Positions 11,200-22,270 of a stretch of DNA of 64,000 nt are shown here, one piece after another. The position numbers were made by a program, and so were the translations under genes. The DNA comes from Lasiosphaeria ovina (taxonomy: Eukaryota; Ascomycota; Sordariomycetes; Sordariales; Lasiosphaeriaceae). Every line of letters begins with the position of its first letter. Within the stretch, counting starts at the first letter, position 1. The DNA lies in assembly GCA_033439765.1 (NCBI GenBank), contig JAULSN010000003.1, positions 1,674,001-1,738,000 of the forward strand. Direction: 5' to 3'. Below the pieces are notes generated by a model, which saw only the letters and a program-made list of their open reading frames with translations, had not been told where the DNA came from and ran no database searches.

Positions 11200-14100
11200 C
11201 TAAGCTTTCTCCTCCTTCACAGGAGGGAACGGGTTGTACATCCCCCTCTCGGCATTCAACTTCCGGAGCTTCTCCACAGCCTCGCCCAAAGGCACTGGAA
11301 CGTCTCTTGCCTGGGTCGAGGTGTCATCCCGGAAGCGGATGTTGACCTTCCTGTTCTTCATCTCGTCATCACCGACAACAAAGCAAAAGTTGTCTGTAAA
11401 TGGTCAGCATCATCTCCGACTACATTGGTGGATCATGTCTCAAAAATATCCACGAAAGGAGAGGGGTGAGGGGTGGTTTTGAGGGAAGTGTATCACTCGG
11501 CTTCGCGCTTTTGTCTGTGCGCGACTTTTCAGTTGCAAAAAAAGCCTTGTGCGAGACCGCTTGGACGATGTACACCCCGTACAGTAGGAATCAAACAGAT
11601 GAACTTTCATCACTGGAGGGCTGGTTACAGTCTCGAGTAAAATCCAAACTTACACTGAGCCAACTGGCCATTGCGGATCTTCTTCTGGAGAGTGTTGCCA
11701 GTGCTGTCGACATCTAAACACGCACAACTTCAGTTAGCGGTTGTTTGGAAGGGGAGCAACTATAATAGTCACGCCCGTGACGAGAAATCACATACCAACG
11801 TGAAAGTGTTCCTTCTTGAGAAGTAGAGCAACCTCCTTTGCGTAGTCGAGGAAACCCATTCCGACGGGAATTACAATGACTTGACGCGGCGACAGCCAGA
11901 AGGGCCACTTGCCAGCGAAATGTTCGCAGAGTATGGCGGTGAAGCGTTCGATACTGCCAGCCATCGCTCGGTGGATCATGACAGGCCGGGCGCAACCGGG
12001 AGAAAGGGGCTTCTTAACAAGCAGTGGCTTTTTTTTCCCCTTTTCGTGGTCTCCTGCGCCAGTCTCTTCTTCATTCTTGGGCGCATCTGCCTTCTGACAA
12101 TCCGCCTTCGATGCGGGCGCGGGCTTGGAAGGATCAGGCTTAGAAGAATCAGGTTTTATCTGATCTTGCCGAACACCTTCAGCAGTTTGATACTCGAGAG
12201 AGAAATTGATCGGCTGCTGGAAGTCTAGCTGGATGGTGGCGCATTGCCAAGGTCTCTGTCAAAATATTAGCGGTGAGACAACAATACCCAAAGCTTAGAT
12301 GCTCAAATTGTTGATTGCGTATCTTCTTACCTGAAGGCAGTCCTATAACAGCTTTGAGTCAGCATTTATCGGCAAAGAAGATGGTAGAGATGGATATCAT
12401 ATCCCATGACAATATCTGTTGGTTTGTTGCTGATGGGGGAAGAAAATCTAACATACCAGCACGGCAATGTCAACCTTAGGGCCATAGAAAGCACCGTCTC
12501 CAGCATTGAGCTCCCATGAGACACCGGCGGTAGAGGTGGCAAAGTCATCGAGTGCTTCCTTGAGCCGAGCCTCGGCCTGATTCCAAGTCTCAATCTCGCC
12601 CATATACTTCTCAGGGCGGGTGGATAATTTGAGTTTGAAGGTAAGTCCAAGCAAACCATAAAAGGAGCGCATAAAGTCGAAGAGATCAGCCACTTCAGTT
12701 CCGATTTGATCCTCTCGGCAGACTATGGACGGGTCAGTAACAGCCACTATATTCGGAAGAAAGATGGCCACGCAAAAGGCACCAAGCTTGATAGAACAAA
12801 GACGGGTTGCTTACAGATATGGGCATCGTCTTGTTGGAATCTCCTGACTCTTGTCAAACCGCTCAAAGCTCCACTGGCTTCATTTCTGTGGAGCACGCCA
12901 AAGTCGGCAAGTCGGAGAGGCAACTCCTTGTGGCTTCGTTCCTGTTGACTCTCGGGTTAGAAATTCCAGGAACAATTTGGGGTTTATAGCAGATATGGAG
13001 TTATGATCCTGGAGCGACCAGGAAGGGGGAAGTCGGTCAACTTACTCGATGGCGGAACATCATTGCATGTGCTGGATTTTCTTGTCAGTAAGGGAATCTC
13101 GAGCTGGGAATTCAAGAGAGGCTGGAAGTACCTGGGCAGTTCATCGGCTTGAGGCCAAATTGCTCCTTATCCACATCGAGGATGAACATGTCGTCTTTGT
13201 AGTGGGCCAAATGGCCCGATTGCTCCCAGAGCGAGATGTTGAACATGTTTGGGGTCATAACCTCGTCATACCCACGTTGCCAGTACTGTTCGCGAATATA
13301 GCCCATAAGGGCATTGTGGATTCGCATACCATGAGGCAGCCACATAGCCGAACCTGGTGAACACTCCTCAAAAAAGAAAAGCTCTTGCTGTTTCCCGATC
13401 AGTCGGTGGTCACGCTTGGCTGCCTCCTCTAGGAACTTTTTGTGGGCAGCCATTTGTTTCTTGTCCGGGAATGACACGCCATAGATTCGCTGCAGAGAGT
13501 CGTTGTTGGCATCTCCAAGAAAACTGGATAGTGTAAGTTTCGGCTTTAGACGGGCTATGAAAGACCCGATAGATATCCGAGAGAGCAAAAATGTGTCGTG
13601 TCTACTTACTAGGAAGAAGAGTTCTTCATGATGGCAAAAGCCTCGATTCTGCTGGTGTCAGGTACATCTATTTATAGTCAGTATCGAGAAGCCTCTGCTC
13701 GCGTGTCGGCGGCATAACAGAATCCAAGGAAACAACAGGCTTCAATAGTCAGAAAGACTTACGCGGCCCTCGGCAAAGATCGCTGTGACATCTCTTGTCA
13801 GCGGTTTGTCCTTTGAAATATCCAATTTCGATCCTGCCCCGACTTACATCAACGGCCCGTTCCTGTAGACTGTGGTCCTTGTCCCGTCCACAATCTTGTC
13901 CTTGATAATGTGCTGCTTATAGGGATTGTACGAGAACATCTTCAGGAGGTCTTCTTTGCTCATTTCCTATTTCAAACGGTTAGCATGCGTGTATGGTGGA
14001 TTTCGCATCATAACATAGGGGCTAGTAAATAAATGACATACCAATCTCTGGAACGGTTGTCGTTCCTTGACAATTTTGCCGACGATGTTCTCAAGCGGGG

Positions 14101-14855
14101 CCCAATCGCTGGCCTGGATAGCAGCTCCGTCGGGAAGAGCCATTTCGTAATAGAAACCATTGTCGACAGCTATAATTCTCTTTTGTTAGATCATCACCAC
14201 ATTACCGCATTGGCCTAAGCGTGACCTACGGGGACCGATACACAGCTATCGACGTGTGTTAGCATATCGAGTTGACAATGCAATTTAAGGCGAGCCATAC
14301 CGAGCAACCGAATCTCCGTTCGCAGGCTTCGCCAAGAATGTGTGCACTTGAGTGCCCTTTGGGTAGATGGCGGTTAGCAGCCTGACACACGGGATGCCGA
14401 GATGTTCACATCATCCACTTACAGAAGACAAATTTGCCTTGGTCGTCATTGAAGTCGAGAAGCTCCAGCTTGCAGCTCCTCTCGAGTGGGCGCTCGATGT
14501 CCCACAATTGTTCCCGGTCCCCGTCGATCCTCGCGACAACAGTACGCTTGTATAAGCTGTTGGAGATGCCCTTCGCGATGTCGGCAGGGTTGGTCTCGTA
14601 GGCTTTGCCATGCTTGATGGTGCCATCAGGCATGGTAATCAGAATATCATCGTGTGGCTTTGTCGCAAGCTCGGCTTGCTGCTCCTTGAACAATCGGTCG
14701 AATAGGTCGATGCGATCCTGGAGGAAAGAAGGAGGCGGCTCCAGCTCGAGCGGGCCAGCGTTGGTAGCGGCAGCGTCCGGGGTTTTCTTGTCCTTCTTGG
14801 CCTTCTTCTCGCCCCCAACGGTAGCCTTCTTTAACGCCTCGGTGACTTTCTCCAT
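11200..14855 (-). CDS. THS1: Threonyl-tRNA synthetase, cytosolic type
   Basis: Charges tRNA-Thr with threonine. From the N-terminus (14855 downward) the segments are a Lys/Ala-rich head, a TGS domain ([10 protein letters not shown]...GKFVF), the editing domain ([13 protein letters not shown] with its HxxxH pair), the linker with the [19 protein letters not shown] segment, the class II catalytic core ([61 protein letters not shown]) and an anticodon-binding domain ending FPPVKEEKA. At least ten introns split it; the first joins a TTCT donor side to GG-CAC-TCA to restore the WHSSAH motif. A ~50-residue Lys/Pro/Ala-rich insertion (12190-11990) lies inside the catalytic core. The first ATG is 14855; the frame upstream starts only with TTG. 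Shares a promoter with the divergent F-box gene. Confidence 0.94.
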
Positions 14856-15321
14856 GGCGGCTTGTCTGCGATACAGGGAATTGAGTAGATGTTGTTGATG
14901 TTTGAAGGGATGGAATGTAGAATAGGTACCCAATTCCTCATTCTGAAACTCTGCCCCTCGTTTGAGTCATTGAGAGGCTGGATGAATTTTGTTGTGGGGC
15001 TTCGAATACCCCGCGCTAAATTTGGGGGCAGGTACTCTACACTAAGTCTAGTGGAAAGGACCGTGGGGGATGCCCCCAGTCCAGAAGCTCGAGCCACTCG
15101 GAGGCCCTCGATCACGTTCAAGGGTCACCTGCAAGCCTGCCTTGCAGCTCTCCCATTACTTAGATTCGCGGAAAACGTTCAAGATTTGGCATTGCCACTC
15201 TTCAATTTCTTTCTGAGTTGTGGTGCGCCGTCCACTCTCGTAAAAGGGAACCATTGCAGAGCACAATTGGACGGGTCCCGCAAGCCATTGGCAGTGACGT
15301 GCTTGGTCTGGCGAGCCCACA
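14856..15321. promoter_or_regulatory. Bidirectional promoter between THS1 and the F-box gene
   Basis: 466 bp between two divergent start codons, so both core promoters and 5' UTRs must lie here. No long open frame is convincing and no repeat is seen. I identify no specific factor site. Confidence 0.6.
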
Positions 15322-17585
15322 ATGCCTTCCCTTGATATCTTCCCTGACGAGATCATCCGGCACGTCCTACTTTTTGTGTCCCCCGAAGACACACTTCAGT
15401 CAATTCAGCTACTGTCGCGTCGATTTTATCACATCGGCAATGAGGCGCTTCTCTGGAAGAGCCACTGCCAGAACTCGTTCAACTACTGGCATCCGGATCA
15501 TAGACTCAGCACAAAGCTTGCTGCTCGGGCATCCTCGGTCAAGTGGAAGGAGCTCTGGATCACGAGAAAGCGAAAAAATACGAAAGTTGCTCTATTGCTG
15601 GATGATATCCTCGCCACCAAAGTTGGTCAGCTGAGCAAACTAAAGCAAATATGTCTTCTGGGATACGATGCGAAGGACTATCTATTAGAGCAGTGCCATA
15701 CTGATGATTCCGCAGACGATGTCCTAGCCAGAAGGTAAGCAAGTTATTTATTTCTCAGAATAAAATTATCTGACATTGATGTCTTATTCTCCTCCCCATC
15801 TTTCCACACAATCACGTTAGTACCCCCAGCTAGGTGTTTTCTTGACCTCAGTTACGGCAGTCTCTGATATGGCTTTGCGAATCTTGAAGTTCGGGGCTCA
15901 AAACACAAGAGGAATCTTGAAACACTATGCCACCCCGTAGCCTTCCCTCTTCCTGGCGAGCATCCAGTTACTAATATGTGTTTTATCAGGTACTATGCCG
16001 ACTCAGTCCTGGACAGCATCCATAGAGGCATTGCAGTAGAGGTGTGGGCCGAATACCAAGGGGCTCCCTTGAGTGCTCGAGGACTGGACCGCGCACTGGG
16101 CGCCTTTGATATGTTTGTGCTGCATGACCAGCCGCAGGATCTGGAATATGTCTGTTCTGGCCCTAGCTTTTGTCTGCTCACCTATCTAACCCCTGGTTAG
16201 ATCTCAGAATCATTCGATCGACTCGCAAGGGAGTTCCGGCAAGAACACCCGGGGTGTGAAGAAATGTGCACCAGGCAAAGAGCATTGTCTCTAGTCCAGT
16301 GGCTGAGGGCAAATAACCTCACCTCGATGGATTCTCCTGAGAGAAACTACCGTAATTTGAGGAATTGCTTTATTGGCCAGGCCCTCTCCGACGAAGCGCA
16401 CCCGTCTCTTCCCATCATCTCGAGTGCCATTTTCTGCTGCGTCGCAGAACGCCTGGGTATGACGAGCTCGTGTTGCGCATTTCCAAGCCACGTCCATGCA
16501 GCAGTATTTGCACCACCCGGAATGAATTTGGATGGGGCCGAAGAGGAGAACCCAAACAAGGAACTGGAAACCATGTACCTCGATCCTTACTCATCTGACT
16601 ATGAGGTTACTCCCAGTGACCTGCGTTTGAGATTAGTCGAATTCGGGTGGACCCTAGGAACAGACGCCTTCCTAAAACCTTCCCCAGTATCGATCATTGT
16701 GCAGAGAACCGCACAGAATATCAAGGCAACCTACACTGAGGTACAGACACTCGCAGACCGCGAGGACGACATTGTGCGAGATATTGAAATGAAGCGTCTT
16801 CGTACAGGTCACCCAGACTTGAACCTCGAGACTGCGGCCTACGCCGCCGTGTGGGCCGAGCTCATGATGAAACAGACAACGGCCTTGCATTGGGACAACA
16901 ATCTCGAATCCTTCCTGAATCGGTTCGCACTATCATGGAGCGAAGACGCATGGATTGTCGAGAAATACCTCGCCCCTCTGTACGATAGGTTTGTCCGCTC
17001 ACAGCCAAACCCACGGCCCCGGGTCGGCTGGGAAAATGTCCGCGAGATCTTGGGCATGTTGAAGAACCTGGACAATCGGCCACCAACAGTCAGCCGTCGG
17101 TACACAGAAGAAATCCATTCCCGCGTGCTGTACAAGATTGGGCAGGTTTTCCGCCACAAGCGCTACCAATACGTTGGAGTCATCAACGGCTGGGCCGCCA
17201 ACGGGACTGCATCACTTCCCACCCCCCATCACTTGGTGGACGAGGACCCCGAGGAAGAGGGCGAGGCCTCTGACGTGGATGACCCTACACAGAGGGTGCG
17301 GAGACGGAGCAAGACATACTATACCTGTCTGTATGTTGAGTTATTCCGCCCATTCCCATTCACTGCTGTAAGACGTGCTTGAGGTTGCCTTACTAACTCA
17401 CTAATCTCTCTAGCCGGCCAACCATTGACCGCTTACGAGTAGATCAAGATAACATTGAAATTATCACGGACCCCAGCCTCATCCCAAATGCTCTCTTTTA
17501 TCTTGCAGGTAAATTCTTCAAGAAATTCGACAGCTCAACCTGCACTTTCATCTCCAATATTAAGGAGTACTACCCTGATGATTAG
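15322..17585 (+). CDS. F-box protein with SirB1/transglutaminase-like and YccV (hemimethylated-DNA-binding-like) domains, FBXO21 type
   Basis: Probable substrate receptor of an SCF ubiquitin ligase. Exons 15322-15734, 15990-16149, 16201-17330 and 17414-17585 give 624 residues. Residues ~3-45 form an F-box (LDIFPDEIIRHVLLF...LLSRRFY). The middle, from ~190, carries the SirB1/transglutaminase-like core, with the RNLRNCFIGQAL and CAFPSHVHAAVF segments. The last ~125 residues from ~495 (VLYKIGQVFRHKRYQYVGVINGW) match the YccV/HspQ-like domain, interrupted by an acidic loop (DEDPEEEGEASDVDD). This architecture is that of vertebrate FBXO21. The substrate is not known from sequence. Shares its promoter with THS1. 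No break was found; every exon junction keeps the frame. Confidence 0.88.
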
Positions 17586-18486
17586 TCTGAAGGGTTGGCG
17601 GAGGGCACTAGAGGGATAGATGCAATTTTGTTTTTGCAGCATTGCGTTGTGCTTTCGTGTTGGTGTGTGATACTCGTATCAAATCTTATGTATCGCCTCC
17701 TGGTTCTGTGCTACTGTCGATGTTTTGCACCTGGAGGTGGTATGGGGTAGTCGGGCGGGCGGGAGCTTACCTTACCTCCCCTTTAATTGGTGGTCAACAA
17801 ACGCGTTCATGCACTACCACGGCCGGCAGTCGATGTCGATAGTAAACCTACCAAATTTTAATTTTCTAAGAAATCCCACGTGTATTGATTTGTAGACCGC
17901 ATTGTTTTTTTTAGTCCTGGGAAATTTCATTATCCTCCGCCATTCCTTTTAGAAGGGGAGCACCTGCCTAACACAGATGCGAATGTACCATCCCGAGGAA
18001 CGGAATACCATAAAAAATAATCATTAATGTCTATCTGCCGTTTCGGCTCATTATTTGTGACTCGAAAGCCAAGGTGCTGCTGAGGCGCCATCACATAGGT
18101 AGCTGGGTATCCAACCCATCTCCTTGTCCATTCGACTTCCTTCCTGTTCCATGCTTTCTCTTGTGTGCTTCAACTTCAAAATAATGCTTCTTAATGTTTG
18201 ATCGAGAAACGGGGTATCTCTGAAAGACGACGAGAATCGAAAAAAAGGGACCAAACCAGTCATCCAAAGCCGGGGAGGGTGGAAATGCGGGTATAATACG
18301 CACCCTCCCAACAATTGAGTTTTTGCTAGTCCGAAATGATGACAACGAGTGAAAGCGCTCCAAAATGCAATTGTCTCATGCTCTCTTCCCTCCATGCTCC
18401 CGAGGTTCCTGTGGGAGAAATTTGACGTTTGCGCCCGGCCAATCAAGCATGGGCTGATCTTGTATCAATCCCAAGCAATGGCGTGC
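17586..18486. terminator. Convergent 3' region between the F-box gene and the YTP1-like gene
   Basis: About 0.9 kb where two genes converge. It holds 3' UTR-like AT-rich sequence (17860-18060). The short minus-strand frames at 18051-18446 have no family signal. No further gene seen. Confidence 0.4.
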
Positions 18487-20526
18487 TTATAGTGGCGTAT
18501 ATGCACTTGGTCCGCGGGCGCCCTCTCGGCGAGTCGCCCAGCCCTTGAGGGCAACCACGATGATGACCCAAGCCATCAAAAGACCAATGAAGCCCATGGT
18601 GACGGTATATATAAACATGGCGTCAAGATGGTAGTGAACCATGCCATCCACAGTGTCGCCGCTCTGTGGTCTCCCATTAGTCAAAGCGTTCTGATTGTCC
18701 GACCGAGCAAAGGTCTTCAACTTACACTGGCCATGAAAATTATACCGCCTGCCATGAGACCAAAAGAGGCCAGGAGCTCGGTGGGGGGACGAGAGGGATA
18801 AATCGACTTTGGCGGCTTCAGATACGTGAGAACATAAGTGAAGGCTCGTGCGAGCGATCCGCCTGTAAGAAGGTTTCCCCATTGCTTGTGAAGCATGCTT
18901 GAAACCATGTTGTCCTGGGTATGGGAGCTCATCATGATACCCAGCAATATGATAACCAGGGCGGGTATAGGATTCATTGAAAAGGGGTAGGTCTCCGGTT
19001 GGCGCAGCTCATCACGCTCCTCGTCCCGGTAGGCGTGCGTGGGGACGCCTTGGGAAGCATCTGTAACAGAGGTGTTCAGAAGTTCTCGAATACGGGTGGA
19101 CTCGATGAGCATGCCGCATAGCCCCCCGCCGATGAAAAGGACGGTAATTGAGATGTGCTCCAAGTCCTGCGGGCCCCATTCGCCTCCCCAGCCACCCAAG
19201 TGCTCGAGGAATATGTTGGTAGAACCGTAAAAAAAGATGAGCGCGCTCTCGACGAACTCTGCCGACGGACGCCACCTATCGTCCTTACGCTTCGGTCGAA
19301 CATTCCAGGCCTAGAATACCGTCAGCAGCTTCCAACAGAGTATGAGATGAAAGAGAACAAACCCATCCAAGATCGCCAAAGCTACCCGCCCAGCGCGCAA
19401 GCGTAAAAATGCCTAGCCAAAAGAAGACGCCGCCTTTGATCCAGTGGGCCAGACCGGTGAATATTTGCTCACCCTCCTGCAGTAGTCATTGTGTTAGTGC
19501 CATACACCCGGCTTAATCGTTATGGGGTTGTCTGCAAGACATACGAAAAATCTGCCGAAAGTAATCCAGCCAGTAGCCAAGGCAATGGAGCCAAAAACCA
19601 GAATGGTACTGTCGATGAAGTTGTAAGCAAAAATGAGGAATTTCCAAAATCTGGACGAAACCATGCCGGCAGCCTTCTGCACCATCGAACGAACGACGCC
19701 ATGCCGGGGAAGCATAGTGAGGCCTTCCTCGGAGTCTTCATCTCCGCCCGAAACGTTGAAATCTTTATTGGCGTCTCGGAGGCCAACGTCTTGGAGAGGG
19801 ATGGCCGGGGAATCGGTGCCTGACGATACCGAATGACCACGGATGGCTTCGGAGCCGAGCTCGGTGCCTTGGCCGCTGTCGTTGGAAAACCGGTAATTCT
19901 CGGGGAAGCGAGACTCGTGCTCCGCTATGGCTTCCGTGGAGACGGGAATGAAGGACTGGCGCTCGTCGGCACGGCTAGAATTGGAAGACCGGCGTCTCAA
20001 GACGCCCGCAACACGTGCCAAGAGGCCGATGACAACCTGGGCGCCCACCGTCCAGGTGGCAATCCAACCTATCTTGTGGTGCGCATTATTCGGATACAGA
20101 TCAGGCGTGCTTGCGTTATAGATAGTCCCCAGAAGAAGGCCTCCCGCGTGAGTTGCGAGGAAGGCACATTGGACAAGCAGCGCCAGCCGCGAGCGCGCAA
20201 GCGAGAACATGACACCTAAAGAAACCGCGTCAGACGTGGCAAGGCTCTTCTGGCACGGAGCACGGCAGCAAGTGACGGCGGGGAGCCATACCGACGGGAA
20301 GTATGAAAATCCAGGCCAGGACCATCAGAGCTATGTGGGCATATATAAGGCCTCTATGGTCCGCCAGGCCGAAGTAGTTGGGCGGATACTGATCATCGGG
20401 CAGAGGCTTGTCGCTGCCCTCGCCCATTTCCATGTCGTCGTCGCCATGCGCAAGGGCGCCTGGGAGAAGCCCCAGGATGATTGCGCTCGCAACAGCTTGG
20501 AGAATAGATGTGACGAGTGTCCTCAT
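18487..20526 (-). CDS. YTP1-like multi-spanning membrane protein
   Basis: Membrane protein of unknown activity with the DUF2427 N-terminal and Ytp1 C-terminal domains. Exon 1 from 20526 encodes a signal-like hydrophobic start (MRTLVTSILQAVASAIILG...ALAHGDDD), a His/Asp/Met-rich lumenal patch (HGDDDMEMGEG) and the first membrane helices. Later exons give many further helices, a cytosolic loop rich in Ser and acidic residues (about 19700-19930), and the conserved segments LAHWIKGGVFFWLG, LARWAGSFGDLGWAW, IFLEHLGGWG, MMSSHTQ and DAMFIYTVTMGFIGLLMAWV. It ends in a short tail at 18487. Introns were placed near 20290-20215, 19550-19470, 19310 and 18720-18665. No predicted catalytic residues are seen; the acidic/His patch suggests metal contact, which is inference. 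It appears intact. Confidence 0.85.
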
Positions 20527-21776
20527 GGCCGGCCGCCCCGTTCTTTGCTTGATCTAGTCACACACGGGCTGTGGGAAATCGTGAGACGGTCCGAGCAAGG
20601 CGGCTGGCTAGTTGGGCTGCTGGAGAAACACCGCCGAGGCTGTCTGTTGTGTAGCTTGGCTTGTTGGATGGGTTATCTTTCTTTGACACGTTCGGACACA
20701 CAAAATAGAAGCCACGCGAAGGAAACAAAGAATCAGTCCTTTGAGGAAGCTGCCAGTGGAGCTAGCGAGAACTTTGGAAGCTACTAGGTAGGTAGTGGTA
20801 TATAAGGGAGCTCGTTCCAGAGGAAGGGGAGCTCTCGCCACAGACGGGCGCCGACCGGGGAGCTGTTCATTTTTAAGCTTCATCTATCGCTTGTGGATTG
20901 TGGACATCGCCGAGCTACATAGTAAGGACTGGGTGATTGGTAATTACGGTAGGTATCGGGCCAAGAGTTATGACCCAGACCGCCAAGGGCATCCCAGCCT
21001 GTATCCGCATGTATGTACGTTGAATGGAAATGTGGAAAGGTGGTCAGGCCACCCGCCCGCATTCCGCATTCCCGCCCGATGAAGCTGTCGTCGCTGGTAC
21101 CTCCGGCACATCCGAGGCTTCCTTTCAAAAAAAAAAAAAAGGAAAGGAAAAAAAAACGGTGAGAACGTGGTCGATCGGAGTCAACAGTGATGCTAACTGT
21201 GTGGGGCCGGCAGCCCATTGAAGTTGCATGCGCTTCCGGTTTAGAGGGCGGGGGCTTTGGATGGTGGGGTATAAACACCACCCTGCTCCCGCATCCAACC
21301 GTCTGCAGCTCACACACCGACCGCAATTTGAGCCAGTCAGAGATCGATCCCATCATGATACTTCCTCGATAGAGTCAGCGTCGGAAGACACAAAAACACT
21401 AACGCCCTTGTCGAGACCGAAACCCCAACCGCGCCGCCCAACTCATCCAACGTCATTCCTCCTCGCGGCCCAGCAGTTTTGGCGGTGCTCGGAGTTTAGT
21501 GGCAAGGGCTGCCATGCCACACCAAGCGCCTGGGCCGTTTCACGTCGAGAGGGAGGTGGCCGGAGTTTTTACTGACTTCCAGATGTGGTCGATTGATACT
21601 CAGAAATGGTAACAAAAAGTCGGATAATACATGTGAACCATCATGATTAATACTAGGTAGAAGCGGTTCCTTAGTATGCACATACGAGAGGCTGTTGCGG
21701 TTGCGTAAGGCCACCGGGTGGGTCAGAGAGCCTGGACCGCAGTGTAGAGGTACAGTACAAAAAAAGGTCAACCTAC
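20527..21776. other. Intergenic, YTP1-like upstream region
   Basis: Left part of a 4.1 kb gene-free block. It holds an A-run at 21127-21140 and a purine-rich stretch after it, but no coding frame with a family signal. The nearest ~300 bp are expected to be the YTP1-like promoter. Confidence 0.4.
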
Positions 21777-21924
21777 CGTAAAGTGCACCAAAAACGCACC
21801 ATTATAGGGATCGCACCAGGACCGCACCAACGCACCAACGGACCAGACCACTAGATCAAGAGCTTCAAACGTAACCACAACCTTCAATCGGCTATATAGA
21901 AAGATGGAAAGAGAGACACCTTAT

Positions 21925-22003
21925 CAATTAATTGACCAAGTGGTCAAGCGGCGAAGTCGTCGTCAATCAAGCGATTGGTAATTAGTTCGAACCAAATTTA
22001 TTC
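21925..22003 (+). other. tRNA-like module with A-box and B-box (SINE head or tRNA relic)
   Basis: TGACCAAGTGGT at about 21932 resembles a pol III A-box and AGTTCGAACC at about 21984 a B-box, with tRNA-like spacing. The bases around the B-box form a T-arm-like hairpin, ATTAG/CAAAT flanking TTCGAAC with one mismatch. A weak acceptor-like pairing exists between 21924-21931 and 21996-22003. It is not a good functional tRNA: the anticodon arm is not clear. It sits inside the inverted-repeat element. Confidence 0.4.
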
Positions 22004-22005
22004 GC

Positions 22006-22064
22006 ACGACGCGATTTTTCATCGCGTCGTCAGCGCCCTTTACGTCGTCGTCTTACGACGCGAT
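22006..22064. repeat. Three copies of a 10-bp palindrome half, able to form two exclusive hairpins
   Basis: ACGACGCGAT occurs at 22006-22015 and again at 22055-22064; its exact complement ATCGCGTCGT lies at 22021-22030. The middle copy can pair with either neighbour: a 10-bp stem with a 5-nt loop on the left, or a 10-bp stem with a 24-nt loop on the right. Confidence 0.85.
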
Positions 22065-22270
22065 AGGAAAAAGAAGACTCATCCGAGTATTCTTTTCCCT
22101 TTTTTTCGTTACTCGGAAGGCGGGCGGGCCTCTGGTATGTTGGTGCGGGCTGGTACACCGTATGCTGGTGTGGGCTGGTGCGCCTGTGGTGCGTTCCTGC
22201 TGCGATCCCTATATACAGTAATGGTGCGTCTCCGGTGTGTATGGTGCGGGCCAGTATTGGTACCTTAGAT

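Larger units (their letters stand above)
21777..22270. mobile_element. Candidate non-autonomous element with inverted, GCACC-rich subterminal repeats
   Basis: The left arm (21777-21850) carries five or more GCACC/GCACCA motifs, all on the plus strand. The right arm (22139-22250) carries the complement GGTGC/TGGTGCG repeatedly. The two arms match as inverted repeats: CGCACCATTA-TAGGGATCGCA on the left pairs with the reverse complement of TGCGATCCCTATA...TAATGGTGCG on the right. No long open frame lies between. Clustered subterminal motifs in opposite orientation are what transposase-binding sites look like in hAT- or Mutator-like elements. Exact ends and a target duplication could not be settled, so the limits are approximate; more GCACC copies lie further right, to about 22335. 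Confidence 0.55.

Noticed and set aside
14856..14933. Basic, acid-free N-terminal extension of threonyl-tRNA synthetase that looks like a mitochondrial presequence
   Set aside because: The extended frame begins with TTG, not ATG, and no ATG lies between it and 14855. Non-AUG initiation is possible, but nothing here supports it.
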